The position numbers were made by a program, and so were the translations under genes. This document shows positions 61,539 through 64,000 of a stretch of 64,000 nucleotides of DNA, one piece after another. The notes beneath the pieces are model-generated. The model had not been told where the DNA came from. It made no database searches and saw only the letters and a program-made list of their open reading frames with translations. This DNA comes from Ardenticatenales bacterium (GTDB taxonomy: Bacteria > Chloroflexota > Anaerolineae > Ardenticatenales > Ardenticatenaceae). Position 1 is the stretch's first letter, and each line of letters starts with the position of its first letter. The DNA lies in the NCBI GenBank assembly GCA_020634795.1, contig JACKAZ010000008.1, positions 62,001 to 126,000 of the forward strand, given 5' to 3'.

Positions 61539-62327
61539 ATGGGCTTTATCGAATCTCTTCCAATTCTGGGCTTTGTCGCCTTTGTGGCGCTCTGGTTCCT
61601 GCGCTTGGCGATTCGCATCGTGCAGGAGTACGAGCGGGGGGTGATTTTTCGGCTGGGGCGCGTCGTTGGCGCGAAAGGGCCGGGGCTGTTCTTGCTGATC
61701 CCCTTCATTGACAAGATGGTCAAGGTCGATCTGCGAACGGTGACGTTGGACGTGCCGTCGCAGGAAGCGATCACCCGCGACAACGTGACGGTGCGGATCA
61801 ACGCGGTCGTTTATTTCCGCGTGCTCGACCCCGTGGCGGCGGTGGTCAACATCGAGAATTATCTGATCGCCACCTCACAGATCGCCCAGACGACGCTGCG
61901 CAATGTGATCGGGCAGGTGGAGCTGGACGAGCTGTTGGCCGAGCGTGAGCAGGTCAACGAGCAGTTGCAAGCGATTATCGATGAGGCGACGGAACCGTGG
62001 GGGATCAAGGTCTCGATCGTCGAGGTGAAGGACGTCGAGCTGCCGGAAGTGATGAAGCGTGCGATGGCACGTCAAGCCGAGGCCGAGCGTGAGAAGCGGG
62101 CCAAGCTGATCCACGCCGAGGGCGAGCTGCAAGCCGCCGCAGAGCTGTCCGAAGCGGCCGAGACGATGAGCCAAGCCCCAGGCGCGCTCCAACTTCGCTA
62201 TCTGCAAACGCTCACCGAAATCGCCGCCGAGCACAATTCGACGATCGTCTTCCCCCTGCCGATCGACATGGTGACCGCGTTCATGGAACGTATCGCGGAG
62301 GGCAGCCCCCCCAGTCGCGAGCGCTGA
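61539..62327 (+). CDS. slipin/stomatin-like SPFH protein
   Basis: 262-residue membrane protein of the prohibitin/stomatin (SPFH, Band 7) family. An N-terminal hairpin-like membrane segment (residues 8-25) is followed by EYERGVIFRLGRVVGAKGPG, LRTVTLDVPSQEAITRDNV and the slipin coiled-coil AMARQAEAEREKRAKLIHAE. Such proteins form membrane microdomain scaffolds. Slipin genes are often next to NfeD genes, but none is adjacent here. AAGGAG lies 7 bases before the ATG. Confidence 0.94.
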   Translation: MGFIESLPILGFVAFVALWFLRLAIRIVQEYERGVIFRLGRVVGAKGPGLFLLIPFIDKMVKVDLRTVTLDVPSQEAITRDNVTVRINAVVYFRVLDPVAAVVNIENYLIATSQIAQTTLRNVIGQVELDELLAEREQVNEQLQAIIDEATEPWGIKVSIVEVKDVELPEVMKRAMARQAEAEREKRAKLIHAEGELQAAAELSEAAETMSQAPGALQLRYLQTLTEIAAEHNSTIVFPLPIDMVTAFMERIAEGSPPSRER

Positions 62328-62425
62328 TAGGGTTCAATGCGGGCTTGGAAAAGCTCGTTCAGCGGTTGTTAGGGGAATGGGGGCACTTCCCCAAGCGGAT
62401 CCCGATAAAAGGAAGGCCAGTTGAG

Positions 62426-63907
62426 ATGAGTTTTCGCTTTCCGATGCGGATAGGTTGGCTGACATTCCTCCTGTTGTCCCTGATGGCTGGCCTCGTCGGA
62501 TGCGAGCGCCGCGATCAGCGGGGCGCGTCGGATGAGGGCGATTCGGCGCCCACGCCACAAGTCGCTCTTGAGTGGGTCACGACCGAGGGACAGCGGTTTG
62601 TCGACAGCCAAGGGGGGGAACTGCTGTTGCGCGGCGTGGTAACGATCACCCACTACAATCGGGGTCAACCCGTGAGCTATGATCCCGCCAGTTACCGCCG
62701 CATGAAGGCGATGGGGATTTCTTATCAGTCCATCCGTCTCTATGGGGCGGCGGTCGGGGCGACCGGTGGCGCTGCGTCCGATGCCTATCTGGCGCAGATC
62801 GATCAGATGATTGCCGATGCAGCGGCGGCGGGCCTCTATTCCTCATTGAAATTGACCGTCTACGATACCACGGGTGGTCGAGTGGCAGGCTTTGACGAGG
62901 CACAGTGGGCCAATTTCTGGCAGGATGAGAGCGCACAAGGCCAGTGGATCGAAGGTTGGGCAACGCTGTGGGAACGATACAAAGAGAACCCAGCGGTCGT
63001 GGGCTACGATCTGCTCAACGAACCCAAGCAGGGCGATTTGAATGTCAGTCCCGAAGCCTTTCAGGGCGATTATCTCCTTCCCTTCTACCGCCGTGCGATC
63101 GAGCGGCTGCGCACCATCGATGATCGGCATTTGCTCTTCGTTCAACCGGCCCTGGTCACCTTCGACGCGCGCAACGACCGCGTGATCTATGAAGCGATCG
63201 AAGGGTCCACGAGCGATCTCCCGTCGCGGGGGGTGGTTTACGCGCCGCACTTCTATCCTGCGTTGCAAAGCTACGAGACCACGAACTACGATAGCCAGAT
63301 GGCCGATTATGCCGCAACAGCGGCGCAGATGGGCGTGCCGCTCCTGATCGGGGAATTCGGGCTGCCATGGTCGTCGAGCTACGACAGGGACGAAGAGCGC
63401 CAGCGGGCGTTTCAAGCGACGGAGCAGCAAACCCACCTTCTCTTCGATCAATACCTGATCGGCTATAGTCGTCCGTGGTATGCCGACGATCGCGCCTCAC
63501 TGGGCCGACTCAACTGGTCGCTCTTCCCCGGACGGCGCGGCACTGATGGGGAGCCGCGACCGTGGATCGCCGATCCGCTCGCCTCCCCCTATCCTTTCCG
63601 CACGGCGGGTCGTCTCACGGGGCTGCAGTTCGACTTCGACAGCAAGCAGGCCGAACTCTCCTACGAGGCCGACCCTGCGCGGGGTACCACCGAGTTGGTC
63701 ATCCCGCTCGATCCGTATTACACGAACGGCTTCATTTTGGAGCGGGACGACGGCTTGGTGGTGCGTGTCCGCGCGGCCGCGGAGGCAGAGATAACAGGCG
63801 GGGGCGACCCCGAATCCGTACGGTGGGACGGGGCGATGGGCCGTCTCTACATCACGGAACGCGCTGCCACGACCTTGTCGATCACGATCCGACCGCTGAA
63901 CGAGTAA
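62426..63907 (+). CDS. GH5-family glycoside hydrolase lipoprotein
   Basis: 493-residue extracellular enzyme anchored by a lipobox (MAGLVGC, Cys26). The TIM-barrel domain has the GH5 acid/base Glu in YDLLNEPKQG and the nucleophile Glu in PLLIGEFGLPW; the HFYPAL loop is also conserved. A C-terminal beta domain of ~90 residues follows. The overall pattern (FVDSQGGELLLRGVV start and C-terminal beta domain) is closest to the endoglycoceramidase-like branch, but other GH5 substrates are possible. The ATG at 62426 is chosen because it begins the signal peptide; a TTG-start extension upstream adds 27 residues that do not look like a signal. Confidence 0.9.
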   Translation: MSFRFPMRIGWLTFLLLSLMAGLVGCERRDQRGASDEGDSAPTPQVALEWVTTEGQRFVDSQGGELLLRGVVTITHYNRGQPVSYDPASYRRMKAMGISYQSIRLYGAAVGATGGAASDAYLAQIDQMIADAAAAGLYSSLKLTVYDTTGGRVAGFDEAQWANFWQDESAQGQWIEGWATLWERYKENPAVVGYDLLNEPKQGDLNVSPEAFQGDYLLPFYRRAIERLRTIDDRHLLFVQPALVTFDARNDRVIYEAIEGSTSDLPSRGVVYAPHFYPALQSYETTNYDSQMADYAATAAQMGVPLLIGEFGLPWSSSYDRDEERQRAFQATEQQTHLLFDQYLIGYSRPWYADDRASLGRLNWSLFPGRRGTDGEPRPWIADPLASPYPFRTAGRLTGLQFDFDSKQAELSYEADPARGTTELVIPLDPYYTNGFILERDDGLVVRVRAAAEAEITGGGDPESVRWDGAMGRLYITERAATTLSITIRPLNE

Positions 63908-63984
63908 ACGACAGCTTCGAAAAGTGCCTGCGGGTATAACCCTCAGCAATCGACTTAAACCAGAGACATTGAAAGGACGTGCTA

Positions 63985-64000
63985 ATGCGCCCATTGCGAC
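63985..64000 (+). CDS. start of a gene cut by the window edge
   Basis: ATG at 63985 preceded by GAAAGGACG at an ideal distance; only five codons (MRPLR) are visible. Nothing can be said about the product. Confidence 0.5.

Noticed and set aside
1..64000. tRNA, rRNA genes or CRISPR arrays
   Set aside because: I looked for tRNA T-loop patterns, conserved rRNA segments and regularly spaced direct repeats and found none. A covariance-model scan would be needed to exclude a tRNA fully.

Overview
The window looks like a GC-rich chromosomal segment of a Chloroflexota bacterium (Anaerolineae/Caldilineae-like). Supporting this are an ABC substrate-binding lipoprotein with the V/T-rich linker common in that phylum, lipoproteins and surface proteins with P/T-rich linkers, an NBR1-type Ig domain, and GTG/TTG starts. 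The assignment is inferred from style, not from a marker gene. I saw no rRNA, tRNA, CRISPR array, transposase or integrase.

Left flank (1-16.6 kb). A minus-strand operon encodes an S1-domain RNA-binding protein, an FtsK/SpoIIIE DNA translocase and two tandem paralogous 2TM membrane proteins. It is followed by a penicillin-acylase-family hydrolase, an orphan oligopeptide-type substrate-binding lipoprotein, an alpha/beta hydrolase, an orphan NarL-type histidine kinase, a DinB-lysA operon and a secreted S1C serine protease with a PDZ domain. The spaces between these genes hold dispersed repeats.

Core (16.8-42.1 kb). The main feature is a ~25 kb, single-strand locus for a contractile injection system (CIS) of the eCIS/Afp/PVC/MAC type. 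In transcription order (right to left) it encodes a Pvc16/DUF4255 protein, an AAA+ ATPase, a DUF4157 protein with a glycine-rich C-terminus (candidate cargo), a second DUF4255 protein with an Ig-like tail, sheath, tube, tail-assembly protein, DUF6760 protein, a 47-residue protein, a second tube, a 740-residue DUF4157 protein, LysM baseplate protein, VgrG-like spike, PAAR tip, gp25, gpJ and gpI. Where a tail fibre and tape measure would be expected there are instead three large Ig-repeat proteins. Each lacks a signal peptide, has one internal membrane span and, by the positive-inside rule, has its N-terminal Ig domains in the cytoplasm. The last carries an M23 (LytM) peptidase with intact zinc motifs and an ~850-residue outer arm. 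My reading is a membrane-tethered, cell-wall-penetrating CIS rather than a freely released particle.

Right flank (42.8-64 kb). Divergent from the CIS is a plus-strand operon: a small membrane protein, a MacB-type ABC ATPase and FtsX permease, a histidine kinase and a LuxR-type response regulator, all overlapping or tightly spaced. Then come a CPA2 antiporter with TrkA domains, an MFS exporter, a Phd/YefM-PIN toxin-antitoxin pair with a palindromic TTGTACAA operator pair and flanking direct repeats, a DUF123 nuclease-like gene coupled to PEP carboxylase, a DASS dicarboxylate transporter, an ICMT-like methyltransferase, an unknown 773-residue membrane protein, a slipin, a GH5 lipoprotein and the first codons of another gene.
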